Positions 1-8,746 of a stretch of 64,000 nt of DNA are shown piece by piece. Location: assembly GCF_900094545.1 (NCBI RefSeq), contig NZ_FMAH01000001.1, forward strand, positions 404,186 to 468,185, written 5' to 3'. The notes under the pieces are model-generated. The model saw only the letters and a list, made by a program, of their open reading frames with translations. It was not told the origin of the DNA and did not search any database. Source of the DNA: Martinezella miluonensis (GTDB lineage Bacteria; Pseudomonadota; Alphaproteobacteria; Rhizobiales; Rhizobiaceae). Made by a program: the position numbers and the translations under genes. Position 1 is the stretch's first letter, and each line of letters opens with the position of its first letter.

Positions 1-2
1 GC

Positions 3-164
3 GGCGCGAAGACCTTGAACATGGTGCGCGCCTATTACCGCTGGCAGATCATTACCGATCTGATGCGCCCGTATCTTTCCAACATCCACCCCTCCGACGG
101 ATCGATGCCGACGACCTATCTCATCGTCGCCACCGCCGCCTTCCAGAATGAGAACTATCCGTGA
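3..164 (+). CDS. TadE/TadG-like pilus assembly protein, C-terminal part only
   Basis: Only the last 53 codons are inside the window; the reading frame is open from base 3 to the TGA at 162-164. The visible end (GAKTLNMVRAYYRWQII and, near the stop, TYLIVATAAFQNENYP) resembles the C-terminal part of TadE/TadG-type pseudopilin proteins of the Tad (Flp) pilus secretion system. It lies directly before, and overlaps by 3 bases, a second TadE-like gene, which supports the assignment. The N-terminal hydrophobic segment that would prove it is outside the window, so the call rests on context and general resemblance. Confidence 0.55.
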   Translation, partial: GAKTLNMVRAYYRWQIITDLMRPYLSNIHPSDGSMPTTYLIVATAAFQNENYP

Positions 165-751
165 GCGGGCGGCCAGACATGATCAGGAAGGAAGCTCCGT
201 TCCTCGGCATGTTGCGGCGTTTTGCTCGAGACCGGCGCGGCGTCGGCGCAATCGAATTCGCCATTCTTTTCCCTGTACTGCTGCTGCTCTATCTTGGTGC
301 GTTCCAGCTTACCGTCGGCCTCAATGTCTCCAAGCGCGCCAGCCGCTCGGCCGGGTCGATCGCGGATATCATCTCGCAGCAGTCAGGCGTTAACAAATCG
401 ATGCTTGCGACCATGCCCTCGGTCGCGGGCGCCATTTTCGCACCCTATGTCACGACCGGCCTGACCTTGAAGATTACGGGAATCGCGGTCGATGCCAGCG
501 GCAAAGCCACCGTGGCATGGTCCTGGGCGCAGGATGGGACAACCCCCTATCCATCAGGCACCGCCGTCACCGTGCCGAGCAATATGAACCAGGCAAGTAC
601 CTTTCTTGTGCGCAGCGAGCTTGCCATCCCCTATCAGCTCATGAATTTCGGGACCAACTTCCTGCCGAACGGCACCAGTCAGATTACGATCAGCCGGCAA
701 TTTTTCTACCGCCAGCGCGCCGGCACCTCGATCACCTGCAGCGACTGCTGA
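161..751 (+). CDS. TadE-like pseudopilin of the Tad/Flp pilus system
   Basis: A 196-residue protein with the hallmarks of TadE-like minor pseudopilins: a basic N-terminus (RRFARDRRG), a prepilin-peptidase-like G-AIEFA junction at about residues 28-33, and one hydrophobic helix at about 33-50 (FPVLLLLYLGAFQLT), followed by an extracytoplasmic domain. Such proteins act in the envelope in assembly of the Flp pilus and adherence. The GTG start at 161 overlaps the TGA of the upstream gene (GTGA), which implies translational coupling; an ATG at 179 is an alternative start and gives the more typical short basic leader. Two C-terminal cysteines (CSDC) could form a disulfide. The gene closes the run; the next gene belongs to nucleoside metabolism. 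Confidence 0.8.
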   Translation: MSGRPDMIRKEAPFLGMLRRFARDRRGVGAIEFAILFPVLLLLYLGAFQLTVGLNVSKRASRSAGSIADIISQQSGVNKSMLATMPSVAGAIFAPYVTTGLTLKITGIAVDASGKATVAWSWAQDGTTPYPSGTAVTVPSNMNQASTFLVRSELAIPYQLMNFGTNFLPNGTSQITISRQFFYRQRAGTSITCSDC

Positions 752-838
752 CGATCATCGCGAAGCCGAGGCCCGGTGAGACCCTCCAAAACGGAAAATT
801 GCCAAGTCGATGCCTCCGTTATATGGGTGACAGCCAGA

Positions 839-866
839 GCACGCGGCCGAACCTGCCGACGCGTGC
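839..866 (+). terminator. GC-rich hairpin between the tad run and deoB
   Basis: Perfect 7-bp arms GCACGCG (839-845) and CGCGTGC (860-866), followed seven bases later by a run of five T. It could end tad transcription or form a hairpin in the deoB leader. The distance to the T-run makes it a weak terminator call. Confidence 0.3.
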
Positions 867-888
867 GATGATTTTTATCGGGTGATCC

Positions 889-2109
889 ATGGCGCGCGCC
901 TTTCTCTTCGTTTTGGACTCTTTTGGCGTCGGTGGCGCCCCTGACGCCACAAGCTATGGCGACGAAGGTGCCGATACGCTCGGCCATATCGCCGAATTCT
1001 GTGCCGCGGGCGCGGCCGATCGCGACGGCCTGCGCCAGGGACCCTTGGCGCTGCCGAACATGTCCGGCCTCGGCCTACTCGAGATCGCCAAGGCGGCATC
1101 GGGCAGCTATCCCGCCGGCATGCCGCAGCCGGAGAGGCTTTACGGCCTTTACGGCTGCGCCAGCGAGGTCTCCCGCGGCAAGGACACGCCATCAGGTCAC
1201 TGGGAAATTGCCGGAACGCCCGTCATGTTCGATTGGGGCTACTTTCCGGCCGAGGGCGACGCCTTTCCGCCGGAGCTGGTGAACGCCATCTGCGAGGCAG
1301 CGGACCTGCCCGGCATTCTCGGCAATTGCCATGCCTCGGGAACGGATATCATTGCCAAGTTCGGAGAAGAGCATATCCGCAGCGGCAAGCCGATCTGCTA
1401 CACCTCATCCGACTCGGTCTTCCAGATCGCGGCGCATGAGCGGCATTTCGGTCTCGACCGGCTGATCGCCCTCTGCACGATCGTGCGTACCCTGCTCGAT
1501 CCCTACAATATCGGCCGCGTCATTGCCCGCCCCTTTGTCGGCGAGACCGTGGCGACATTCGAGCGAACCGGCAACCGCCGCGATTTCTCCGTGCTGCCGC
1601 CGGAACCGACGCTGCTCGACCGTCTGGTCAAGGCCGAGCGCACCGTGCATGCGGTGGGGAAGATCGGCGATATCTTTGCCCATCAGGGCGTTTCCAAGGT
1701 CATCAAGGCCAATGGCAACATGGCGTTGATGGATGCGACGCTGAAGGCCATGGATGAAGCTGCAGACGGCGATCTGGTTTTCACCAATTTCGTCGATTTC
1801 GACATGCTCTACGGCCATCGCCGCGACGTGCCGGGCTATGCCGCAGCGCTCGAAGCCTTCGACATGCGACTGCCGGAAGTGCATAAAAAGCTGAAAGCTG
1901 GCGATCTCGTCATACTGACGGCCGATCATGGTTGCGACCCCACCTGGCGCGGCACGGATCACACGCGCGAGCGCGTGCCGGTCATGGCTTACGGGCCGGG
2001 TATCCGCTCGCGCTCCATCGGCATTCGCCAGACCTATGCCGATATCGGCGAGACGGTCGCACGACATCTGGGTATTGCGGCCGGGCCGCACGGGAGGAGT
2101 TTCCTTTGA
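889..2109 (+). CDS. deoB: phosphopentomutase
   Basis: DeoB interconverts ribose 1-phosphate and ribose 5-phosphate, and the deoxyribose forms, and so links nucleoside phosphorolysis to the pentose phosphate pathway and to deoxyribose-phosphate aldolase. The 406-residue length is normal for bacterial DeoB. The alkaline-phosphatase-superfamily metal-binding ends are present: [11 protein letters not shown] near residue 11 and [18 protein letters not shown] near residue 345, with a central cap domain between them. It is cytosolic and Mn-dependent in characterised relatives. Its TGA overlaps the TTG start of add, so the two are probably co-translated. With add and upp it forms the plus-strand half of a nucleoside salvage locus; deoA, deoC, cdd and a nucleoside ABC importer face it on the other strand. 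Confidence 0.95.
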   Translation: MARAFLFVLDSFGVGGAPDATSYGDEGADTLGHIAEFCAAGAADRDGLRQGPLALPNMSGLGLLEIAKAASGSYPAGMPQPERLYGLYGCASEVSRGKDTPSGHWEIAGTPVMFDWGYFPAEGDAFPPELVNAICEAADLPGILGNCHASGTDIIAKFGEEHIRSGKPICYTSSDSVFQIAAHERHFGLDRLIALCTIVRTLLDPYNIGRVIARPFVGETVATFERTGNRRDFSVLPPEPTLLDRLVKAERTVHAVGKIGDIFAHQGVSKVIKANGNMALMDATLKAMDEAADGDLVFTNFVDFDMLYGHRRDVPGYAAALEAFDMRLPEVHKKLKAGDLVILTADHGCDPTWRGTDHTRERVPVMAYGPGIRSRSIGIRQTYADIGETVARHLGIAAGPHGRSFL

Positions 2110-3074
2110 CATCGCATTTGAAGAAAGTGGAGCTGCATTGCCATCTGGAAGGCGCGGCTCCGCCAGCATTGACACTCGCACAGGCGCACAAATACGGCGT
2201 CGACACGAACGCCTTCCTGAAGGACGGCACCTACCTCTGGAAGGATTTTGCAGAGTTCCTCGTCTGCTACGACAAGGTCTCCGAGGTCTACCGCACCGAG
2301 GAAGACTATGCGCTGCTGACGGAAACTTATCTGGAAGAACTTGCCGGCATCGGCACGATCTATAGCGAACTCATCGTCTCGCCCGACCACGGCGACCGTA
2401 TCGGTCTCGGCGCCGATGCCTATATGGCGGGCGTTTCCGCCGGCATCCGCGCCGCCAAGGCAAAGACCGGCATCGAGGCGCGGCTGATCGTAACAGGCGA
2501 ACGCCACTTCGGCCCCGAGCGGGTGGTGAAGGCGGCGGAATATGCCGCCAAAAGCGACAATCCGCTAATCACCGGCTTCAACATGGCCGGCGAAGAGCGC
2601 AGGGGCCGCGTCGCCGATTATGCCCGGGCTTTCGACATCGCGCGCGAGGCCGGCCTCGGCATTACCATCCATGCCGGCGAGGTCTGCGGCGCCTTTTCCG
2701 TCGCCGATGCCGTCGAGCTGGTGCGCCCGCAGCGTATCGGCCATGGCGTGCGCGCCATCGAAGATATGGATCTCGTCAAGCGCCTTGCCGATTTCGGCAC
2801 GGTGCTGGAGGTCTGCCCCGGTTCCAACATCGCGCTTAACGTCTTCCCGGATTTCCAGTCGCACCCGCTACGCAAGCTGCGCGATGCCGGCGTGCGGGTC
2901 ACGATCAATTCCGACGACCCGCCCTTCTTCCACACCTCGCTGAAGCGCGAATACGAGTTGGCATCGTCAGCCTTCGGCTTCCGTGACGACGAGATCGATG
3001 TGATGACGCGCACGGCGATCGAAGCGGCCTTTGTGGACGAGACGACACGGGCGGCGTTGCTCGCAAGGCTGTAA
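2106..3074 (+). CDS. add: adenosine deaminase
   Basis: A 322-residue member of the adenosine/AMP deaminase family, which hydrolyses (deoxy)adenosine to (deoxy)inosine and ammonia. The zinc and catalytic motifs are visible: HCHLEGA close to the N-terminus, HAGE in the middle (about residue 192) and SDDPPFF (about 270). I chose the TTG at 2106: it overlaps the deoB stop, lies about six bases after a strong GGAGGAG ribosome site, and the protein then begins directly before the first metal motif ([12 protein letters not shown]). No ATG in this frame fits. Product inosine would feed the purine nucleoside phosphorylase encoded on the opposite strand. Some members of this family act on adenine instead; the neighbours favour the nucleoside. 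Confidence 0.9.
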   Translation: MTSHLKKVELHCHLEGAAPPALTLAQAHKYGVDTNAFLKDGTYLWKDFAEFLVCYDKVSEVYRTEEDYALLTETYLEELAGIGTIYSELIVSPDHGDRIGLGADAYMAGVSAGIRAAKAKTGIEARLIVTGERHFGPERVVKAAEYAAKSDNPLITGFNMAGEERRGRVADYARAFDIAREAGLGITIHAGEVCGAFSVADAVELVRPQRIGHGVRAIEDMDLVKRLADFGTVLEVCPGSNIALNVFPDFQSHPLRKLRDAGVRVTINSDDPPFFHTSLKREYELASSAFGFRDDEIDVMTRTAIEAAFVDETTRAALLARL

Positions 3075-3086
3075 AAACAAGGTTTG

Positions 3087-3127
3087 GGCCGCAGATTGGG
3101 GATGAAATCTCGAAAAGCGGCCTATTT
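3087..3127 (+). terminator. possible weak terminator between add and upp
   Basis: Arms GGCCGC (3087-3092) and GCGGCC (3117-3122) enclose a smaller AGATT/AATCT hairpin and are followed by TATTTT. This could reduce read-through from deoB-add into upp, which lies 121 bp after add and has its own leader. Confidence 0.35.
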
Positions 3128-3195
3128 TCTTGCACCAGAGTCAATTTCCGTGAAAGAAACATCTCATATCTCGGAATTACTGGAAGGCTGAACCC

Positions 3196-3825
3196 ATGGA
3201 CGGCGTCACTGTCATCGATCACCCGCTTGTGCAACACAAGCTCACAATCATGCGCAAGAAGGAGACGTCGACAGGGAGCTTCCGCCGGCTGCTGCGCGAG
3301 ATTTCGACGCTGCTCTGTTACGAAGTGACGCGCGACCTGGAATTGACGATCGAGACGATCGAAACGCCGCTGCAGTCCATGGACGCGCCAATCCTCGAGG
3401 GCAAGAAGCTGGTCTTTGCCTCGATCCTGCGTGCCGGCAACGGCCTGCTCGAAGGCATGCTCGATCTCGTGCCTTCGGCGCGCGTCTCACATATCGGCGT
3501 CTACCGCGATCACGAGACGCTGCAGCCGGTCGAATATTACTTCAAGGCGCCGGAGGATATTTCCGAGCGCCTGATCATCGTTGTCGATCCGATGCTGGCA
3601 ACCGGCAATTCCTCGATCGCCGCCATCGACAAGCTGAAGGAGCGCGGCGCCCACAATATCCGCTTCCTGTGCCTGCTGGCTGCCCCGGAAGGCCTCGCCA
3701 ATTTCCGTGCGGCGCATCCGGATGTGCCGGTCTTCACCGCCGCTATCGACAGCCATCTCAACGAGCTGGGCTACATCGTGCCGGGCCTCGGCGATGCCGG
3801 CGACCGCATGTACGGCACGAAGTAA
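3196..3825 (+). CDS. upp: uracil phosphoribosyltransferase
   Basis: Upp converts uracil and PRPP to UMP and pyrophosphate in the cytosol, recovering the base released by uridine or deoxyuridine phosphorolysis. The 209-residue length is typical. The PRPP-binding loop [12 protein letters not shown] is at about residue 128, and the family N-terminus ([15 protein letters not shown]) and uracil-binding C-terminus ([19 protein letters not shown]) are both intact. It is the last gene of the plus-strand salvage run and is followed immediately by a strong intrinsic terminator. The 121-bp gap to add and the hairpin there suggest it may also have its own promoter. Confidence 0.97.
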   Translation: MDGVTVIDHPLVQHKLTIMRKKETSTGSFRRLLREISTLLCYEVTRDLELTIETIETPLQSMDAPILEGKKLVFASILRAGNGLLEGMLDLVPSARVSHIGVYRDHETLQPVEYYFKAPEDISERLIIVVDPMLATGNSSIAAIDKLKERGAHNIRFLCLLAAPEGLANFRAAHPDVPVFTAAIDSHLNELGYIVPGLGDAGDRMYGTK

Positions 3826-3847
3826 ATTACATTACTATACTCAGGTT

Positions 3848-3880
3848 AAAGCCCGGCAGTATTCAACTGCCGGGCTTTTT
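3848..3880 (+). terminator. intrinsic terminator after upp
   Basis: Perfect 13-bp stem, AAAGCCCGGCAGT (3848-3860) and ACTGCCGGGCTTT (3866-3878), with a 5-base ATTCA loop and a T-tract. It starts 22 bases after the upp stop. The flanking A and T runs make it potentially bidirectional. Confidence 0.92.
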
Positions 3881-3951
3881 ATTGATTGCTTTAGCGGCAT
3901 TTCAGCAAACTTGGCTTAGATATGGCAATGCCCGCAGGAGGGGCCTTGCCA

Positions 3952-4476
3952 ATGCTCGTTCGCGTTGTTGTTTTTGCAGGCATTATTGCAGCGGCAGCCA
4001 CGCAGGTGCCGATGTTCTTGAACAGCGATATCGTGAACAGGCCGAAGCCTGCGCCCGTAGAAGCCGTATCGCTCCCGCCGCAGAAAGCTGAACCGCCCAG
4101 TCTATATGGCAGCGTATCGCTGCGCGCCGACGCCGGTGGCCACTATCAGGGCGACTTCGCGATCAATGGCCGGTCGGTGCATGGGATGATCGATACCGGT
4201 GCGACCTATGTCGCCATCAATGAAAGCACGGCGCGCAGCATCGGGTTCAGCAGCGTCGATCTGGATTATCGGTACCCGATCCAGACAGCGAACGGCACGT
4301 CCAAGGCCGCACTTGTCAGATTGGATCGCCTTGAGATCGGCGGAATCCGGATCCGCGACATAGATGCGATCGTCGCCAAAGACAGCGCATTGTCGACCAC
4401 GCTGATCGGCATGAGCTTCCTGAAGAAGCTGAACTCCTATGCTGTTCAAAACGGCACGATGCGCCTGACGCAATAG
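3952..4476 (+). CDS. TIGR02281-type retropepsin-like aspartic protease
   Basis: A 174-residue protein with an N-terminal hydrophobic anchor (about residues 3-18, VRVVVFAGIIAAAA), a proline-rich linker and a single retropepsin-like domain. The catalytic motif is MIDTGATYVAIN (D81-T-G83 from this start), and a second conserved block, TLIGMSFLKKL, is near the C-terminus. It fits the clan-AA single-domain proteases common in alphaproteobacteria, which must dimerise to build the active site; the domain would face the periplasm. I preferred the ATG at 3952 because GGAGGGG lies eight bases before it; an in-frame ATG at 3922 lacks a ribosome site. It ends 7 bases from the convergent deoA. Its substrate is unknown and it has no evident link to the nucleoside genes. 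Confidence 0.8.
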   Translation: MLVRVVVFAGIIAAAATQVPMFLNSDIVNRPKPAPVEAVSLPPQKAEPPSLYGSVSLRADAGGHYQGDFAINGRSVHGMIDTGATYVAINESTARSIGFSSVDLDYRYPIQTANGTSKAALVRLDRLEIGGIRIRDIDAIVAKDSALSTTLIGMSFLKKLNSYAVQNGTMRLTQ

Positions 4477-4483
4477 CGGCCCG

Positions 4484-5791
4484 TCAGATCCTCGTGACGA
4501 TGACAGGCGGCAGATCGGGCGCGGTTTCAACGATGCGATAGTTAGCCGACAAATTGGCCGCCGCCCGTTCCCCGCTCGCCTCGTCGGCTGCGTGAACGAC
4601 AGCGATACGGTCGCCCTTGCTGACCTTAGTGCCGAGCGGCAGGATGTCGCTGAAGCCGACGCGGTGATCGATCTTATCCTGTGGACGGCGGCGCCCACCG
4701 CCGAGATCGATCACGCTCACGCCGATCGCACGCGCATCGCAGGCGCCGAGCCAGCCATCTGCGGCCGCGAGAACCGGCGTCTGCACCGGCGCACTCACCA
4801 GATAGCGATCGGGGTTTTCGAGCAGATCCACCGGGCCACCGAGACCATATACCATGCGGCCGAAGACCTCCGCCGCTTTGCCGGACGCCAATGCCTCGCG
4901 CGCCCTGCCCTCGGCCTCTGCCGTGCTCGCGGCAATGCCAGCCTGAACCAGCATTTCGGATGCAAAGGCGAGGATGATCGTCTCAAGCCTCGTGCCTGCC
5001 TTGTTCCCCTTCAGGAAATCCAGGCAATTGCGAAGCTCGACCACATTGCCGGCCGCATCGGCCAGGGGCTGGTTCATATCGGTGATGAGGGCGGAAGTCT
5101 TGACCCCCGCGCCGTTCGCCACCTCCACAAGCGAGCGCGCCAGCGTCTCGGCTTCTTCAAGCGAGGTCATGAAGGCGCCGCTGCCGATCTTGACGTCGAG
5201 CACCAGCGTTTCCAGCCCGGCCGCCAGCTTCTTCGACAGGATAGACGCAGTGATCAACGGCACGGAATCGACGGTCGCGGTGACGTCACGCACTGCATAG
5301 AGCTTGCCGTCGGCGGGCGCCAGAGCGCCGGTCTGGCCGATGATGGCGCAGCCCACCTCATCGACCACCTTGCGGAAACGGGCTGCATCCGGCGTGATGC
5401 CATAGCCGGGAATGGATTCCAGCTTGTCGAGCGTGCCGCCGGTGTGACCGAGGCCGCGGCCCGAGATCATCGGCACGGCGAGACCGCAGGCGGCGCCGAT
5501 GGGGGCGAGCATCAGCGAGACGTTGTCGCCGACGCCGCCGGTCGAATGCTTGTCGGCAACTGGCCTGCCGATGCCTTGCCAGGACAGAGTGTCGCCGGAG
5601 CGGGCCATGGCGAGCGTCAGGGCCACGGTCTCGTCGCGCGTCATGCCGCGAAACCACACGGCCATGGCGAAGGCACCGATCTGGCTTTCGGCCAGTTCGC
5701 CGCGCCCCAAGGCGCCGATGAAGCCATCGATATCGGCGGCCGAAAGGATCGCGCCGTTACGCTTCTGCCGGATGATTTCCTGCGGGATCAT
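4484..5791 (-). CDS. deoA: thymidine phosphorylase
   Basis: DeoA splits thymidine (and deoxyuridine) with phosphate into the base and 2-deoxyribose 1-phosphate. The 435-residue protein has the nucleoside phosphorylase II architecture: an alpha domain, the phosphate-binding KHSTGGVGD motif (about residues 80-90), the conserved GRGLGHTGGTLDKLES block just after it, and the C-terminal PYNP-type domain. It is the last gene of the minus-strand operon, three bases after deoC, so the released deoxyribose 1-phosphate can pass to DeoB and DeoC. Bacterial pyrimidine-nucleoside phosphorylases (Pdp) are close relatives; length and the deo context favour DeoA. Confidence 0.95.
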   Translation of the reverse strand: MIPQEIIRQKRNGAILSAADIDGFIGALGRGELAESQIGAFAMAVWFRGMTRDETVALTLAMARSGDTLSWQGIGRPVADKHSTGGVGDNVSLMLAPIGAACGLAVPMISGRGLGHTGGTLDKLESIPGYGITPDAARFRKVVDEVGCAIIGQTGALAPADGKLYAVRDVTATVDSVPLITASILSKKLAAGLETLVLDVKIGSGAFMTSLEEAETLARSLVEVANGAGVKTSALITDMNQPLADAAGNVVELRNCLDFLKGNKAGTRLETIILAFASEMLVQAGIAASTAEAEGRAREALASGKAAEVFGRMVYGLGGPVDLLENPDRYLVSAPVQTPVLAAADGWLGACDARAIGVSVIDLGGGRRRPQDKIDHRVGFSDILPLGTKVSKGDRIAVVHAADEASGERAAANLSANYRIVETAPDLPPVIVTRI

Positions 5792-5794
5792 GGA

Positions 5795-6568
5795 TCAATA
5801 GCCTGAAGCCGCCGCCTTGGATTCGCCGCCGGCCAGCACGTTCAGAATATCGTCGAGCAGGCTCGACGCGCCGAAGCGGAAGGTCGACGGCATCGCCCAA
5901 TCGGGCGCCATGATGGTCTCGGCAAGGCTGAGGTACAAAGCCGCGTCGGCGACGGAGCCGATGCCGCCAGCCGGCTTGAAACCGACCTTACGGCCGCTGG
6001 CGCGGATTGCCCGCAGCATGATGTCGGCAGCTTCGAGCGTCGCGTTAACAGCAACCTTGCCGGTGGAGGTCTTGATGAAATCGGAGCCCGCCTCGATCGC
6101 GAGTTCGGACGCACGCCGGATCAGCGCTGCGTCCTTGAGTTCGCCGGTCTCGAGAATGGTCTTCAGGAGGACCGGCCCCGTGCACTCGGCCCGCAAGGCG
6201 GCGACCATATCGGTGACGGCTTGCTCATTGCCGGCCAGAAATGCGCGATAGGGAATGACCAGATCGATCTCGTCGGCGCCATCGGCGATGGCTTCACGGG
6301 CTTCGGCTGATACGTCGGCCACTTCCATGTCGCCGGCCGGAAAGTTCACCACTGTCGCGATCTTAACGGCATGATCGGTTCCGAGAATGCTGCGCGCCTG
6401 GGCGACGAAGCGCGGCCAAATGCAGATGGCGGCGGCATTGCCATAGGGCGATTGCGCGCGGGCGCACAGCGCCTCGATCTGAGCAGGCGTGCAGTCGTCC
6501 TTGAGATTGGTCAGGTCGAGAAGGGAAAGCGCAACGGCCGCCGTTTCTCTCAGGGAATGGCTTGTCAT
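5795..6568 (-). CDS. deoC: deoxyribose-phosphate aldolase
   Basis: DeoC cleaves 2-deoxyribose 5-phosphate to acetaldehyde and glyceraldehyde 3-phosphate, a class I (Schiff-base) TIM-barrel reaction. The 257-residue protein carries the catalytic-lysine motif DFIKTSTGK at about residue 170, the conserved DEIDLVIPY strand at about residue 97, and GFKPAGGI near the C-terminus, where the second active-site lysine sits. The start overlaps the stop of the upstream phosphorylase gene by four bases, and the stop is three bases from deoA, so it is inside a tightly packed operon. Confidence 0.95.
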   Translation of the reverse strand: MTSHSLRETAAVALSLLDLTNLKDDCTPAQIEALCARAQSPYGNAAAICIWPRFVAQARSILGTDHAVKIATVVNFPAGDMEVADVSAEAREAIADGADEIDLVIPYRAFLAGNEQAVTDMVAALRAECTGPVLLKTILETGELKDAALIRRASELAIEAGSDFIKTSTGKVAVNATLEAADIMLRAIRASGRKVGFKPAGGIGSVADAALYLSLAETIMAPDWAMPSTFRFGASSLLDDILNVLAGGESKAAASGY

Positions 6569-7371
6569 TGTGAATCTCCTTCGTCCGCAATCATCTCTTT
6601 CAGAATGGCGGCGAGACGTGTGCCACCGACCGGAGCCATGTCTTTCGTCTCGTCATGCGAGAGTTCGCCACCGGTCATGCCAGCACCATAGTTAGTGATG
6701 ACGGAGGCGGCGGCAACCCTCAGTCCGAAAAGACGTGCCAGAATGACTTCCGGCACGGTCGACATGCCGACGGCATCGGCGCCGAGGACACGCGCCATGC
6801 GGATCTCCGCCGGCGTTTCGAAGCTCGGTCCGGAAAACCACATATAGACGCCGTGCGACAGCTTGATCTCGGCCTTTTCCGCGGCTTTGCGCATGCGCAT
6901 GATCAGGTCGATGTCATAGGCGCTGGTCATGCCGACGAAGCGCTTGTCGCTCTCCTCGCCGATCAGCGGGTTCATGCCGGAATAGTTGATGTGGTCGGTG
7001 ATCTGCATCACCGATCCCGGCGGCATCTCCTCGCGCAGCGATCCGGCCGAGTTCGTCAGGATCAACGTATCGACGCCGAGGGCCTTCAGCGTCTCGATCG
7101 GCGTGCGCATGGCATTGGCATCGCCCTTTTCGTAGTAGTGCACACGGCCCGACATCATGATGACCGGGACGTCGCCGAGTTTGCCCGCAACCAGCGTGCC
7201 GGCATGGCCGGACACGGCACTGACGGGGAAGCCGGGCAGATCGGCATAGGGGATGCGCAGGGCATCCACGACCTGATCGACCAGCGAGCCGAGGCCGGAG
7301 CCGAGGATGATGCCGTAGCGCGGCTTCAGATCGGCGAGCTTTTCCTTGAGGATATCGACGGCTTCGCTCAT
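6565..7371 (-). CDS. punA: purine-nucleoside phosphorylase (trimeric type)
   Basis: A 268-residue member of the PNP/MTAP family, which splits inosine and guanosine, and their deoxy forms, to the base and (deoxy)ribose 1-phosphate. It begins MSEAVDILKEKL and shows the trimeric-PNP signature: GIILGSGLG near residue 20, GRVHYYEKG near 83, the LTNSAGSL strand near 113 and FSGPSFETPAEIRM near 190. This set fits the low-molecular-mass class rather than hexameric DeoD, although rhizobial annotations sometimes use deoD. The start overlaps the cdd stop by four bases. With Add producing inosine, it completes purine nucleoside breakdown. Confidence 0.9.
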   Translation of the reverse strand: MSEAVDILKEKLADLKPRYGIILGSGLGSLVDQVVDALRIPYADLPGFPVSAVSGHAGTLVAGKLGDVPVIMMSGRVHYYEKGDANAMRTPIETLKALGVDTLILTNSAGSLREEMPPGSVMQITDHINYSGMNPLIGEESDKRFVGMTSAYDIDLIMRMRKAAEKAEIKLSHGVYMWFSGPSFETPAEIRMARVLGADAVGMSTVPEVILARLFGLRVAAASVITNYGAGMTGGELSHDETKDMAPVGGTRLAAILKEMIADEGDSQ

Positions 7372-7760
7372 CCGAGTATCTCGGTTTCGAAGCTGAAGGG
7401 GAGCATCTCTTCCATGGTCATGGTCTTCTTCACGCCGGTTTCGTCGCAAAGATAGATCCGTGTCTCCTTGCTGGCAAATTCGGCGATCTTCTGCCGGCAG
7501 CCGCCGCATGGCGGGCAGAGCGGCAGCTTTTCGGCGATGACGGCCATCTCGACGATCTTCTTGGCGCCGGCCATGATCATATGGCTGATCGCTGTGGGTT
7601 CGGCGCACCAGCCCTGCGGAAAGGACAGGTTCTCGATGTTGGCGCCGGCATAGATCTTGCCGTCCTCGGCGCGGATGGCCGCGCCGACGGGAAATTTCGA
7701 ATAGGGGGCATGAGCGAAGGCCATCGCTCCGCGAGCGGCTTCGAACAGATCATGCGACAT
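7368..7760 (-). CDS. cdd: cytidine deaminase
   Basis: Cdd deaminates (deoxy)cytidine to (deoxy)uridine, which can then enter phosphorolysis. The 130-residue length matches the small tetrameric zinc form. The active-site motif is CAEPTAI (about residue 54), and the zinc cysteines are in PPCGGCRQ (about residue 89). The ATG at 7760 has an AAGGAG ribosome site in front; the longer open frame upstream is not supported. It lies four bases after the permease gene and overlaps the phosphorylase gene by four bases. Confidence 0.95.
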   Translation of the reverse strand: MSHDLFEAARGAMAFAHAPYSKFPVGAAIRAEDGKIYAGANIENLSFPQGWCAEPTAISHMIMAGAKKIVEMAVIAEKLPLCPPCGGCRQKIAEFASKETRIYLCDETGVKKTMTMEEMLPFSFETEILG

Positions 7761-7764
7761 GGAT

Positions 7765-8736
7765 TTAGCGCTCCTTCGTATAGGGTACGCCACCGGCCTT
7801 CGGAGGTTTGGCGACGCCGATAAAGCCTGCAAGCAGGATGCAGGTTAGGATATAGGGCAGCGCCTGGAAAATCTGTACCGGCACCTCGCCGATGCCCGGA
7901 ACCGCCTTGCCCTGCATGAAATTTGCGAAGGCATCGAGGAAGCCGAACAGGAGGCAGGTGAACATGACCGGCACCGGCTTCCACTTTGCGAAGATCAACG
8001 CGGCCAGAGCGATATAGCCCTTGCCCGCCGACATATTGTTGATGAAGGCGGCCGACTGGGCGATCGAGAGATAGGTGCCGGAGAAGCCGCAGAGAATGCC
8101 GGCGACGATCAGCGACCGATAGCGCAGCCATTCGACCGAGATGCCGGCGGTATCGACGGCGCCGGGGTTTTCACCGACAGCGCGCAGCCGCAGACCGAAA
8201 CGGGTGCGATAGAGAATCCACCAAGAAATCGGTACCGCTATGAAGGCAAGGTACGTCAGGACATTGTTGCCGGAGATGACATTGGCGTAGAGCGGCCCGA
8301 TGATGGGGACGCTACGGATCGCATCGGCACCCGGCAGGGTGATGGCAGAAAAACGCGCGGTGCCAGGCAGCGTCGGCGTGCGGCCGCCCTGCCCGAACCA
8401 GGCCTGACCCAAAACGATGGTCAAACCAGCGGTCAGGAAGTTGATGGCAACGCCCGAGACGATCTGGTTACCGCGATTGGTAATCGACGCGAAGCCATGC
8501 AGCAGACCAAGCATGACAGAGACGACGATCCCGGCGCCAAGCCCGGCCCAGGCCGAGCCGCTAATCGAAGCGACGCAGGCTGCGGCGAAGGCCGAGGCCA
8601 GCATCTTGCCTTCGAGACCGATGTCGAAAATACCGGCACGCTCGGAAAACAAGCCCGCCAGCGCGGTAAAGATCAGCGGAATCGACAGGCGGATCGTCGA
8701 GCCAAGTATGCTGATGAGGAGCTCATAATATTCCAT
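7765..8736 (-). CDS. nucleoside ABC transporter permease (second of pair)
   Basis: A 323-residue, highly hydrophobic inner-membrane protein of the branched-chain amino acid/BMP-type permease family. It carries the ERAGIFDIGLEGKML block near the N-terminus and GFSGTYLSI further on, as seen in the second permease of nucleoside importers such as YufQ/NupQ and RnsD. With its partner permease it should form the membrane channel of the importer. The start MEYYELLISILG was chosen because it follows the previous permease by 10 bases; the longer open frame overlaps that gene. The neighbouring nucleoside enzymes make nucleosides the likely substrate. Confidence 0.88.
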   Translation of the reverse strand: MEYYELLISILGSTIRLSIPLIFTALAGLFSERAGIFDIGLEGKMLASAFAAACVASISGSAWAGLGAGIVVSVMLGLLHGFASITNRGNQIVSGVAINFLTAGLTIVLGQAWFGQGGRTPTLPGTARFSAITLPGADAIRSVPIIGPLYANVISGNNVLTYLAFIAVPISWWILYRTRFGLRLRAVGENPGAVDTAGISVEWLRYRSLIVAGILCGFSGTYLSIAQSAAFINNMSAGKGYIALAALIFAKWKPVPVMFTCLLFGFLDAFANFMQGKAVPGIGEVPVQIFQALPYILTCILLAGFIGVAKPPKAGGVPYTKER

Positions 8737-8746
8737 CGTCCGATCC

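Noticed and set aside
4592..5806. 404-codon plus-strand frame opposite deoA
   Set aside because: Shadow of deoA; no homology-like motifs and it breaks operon structure.
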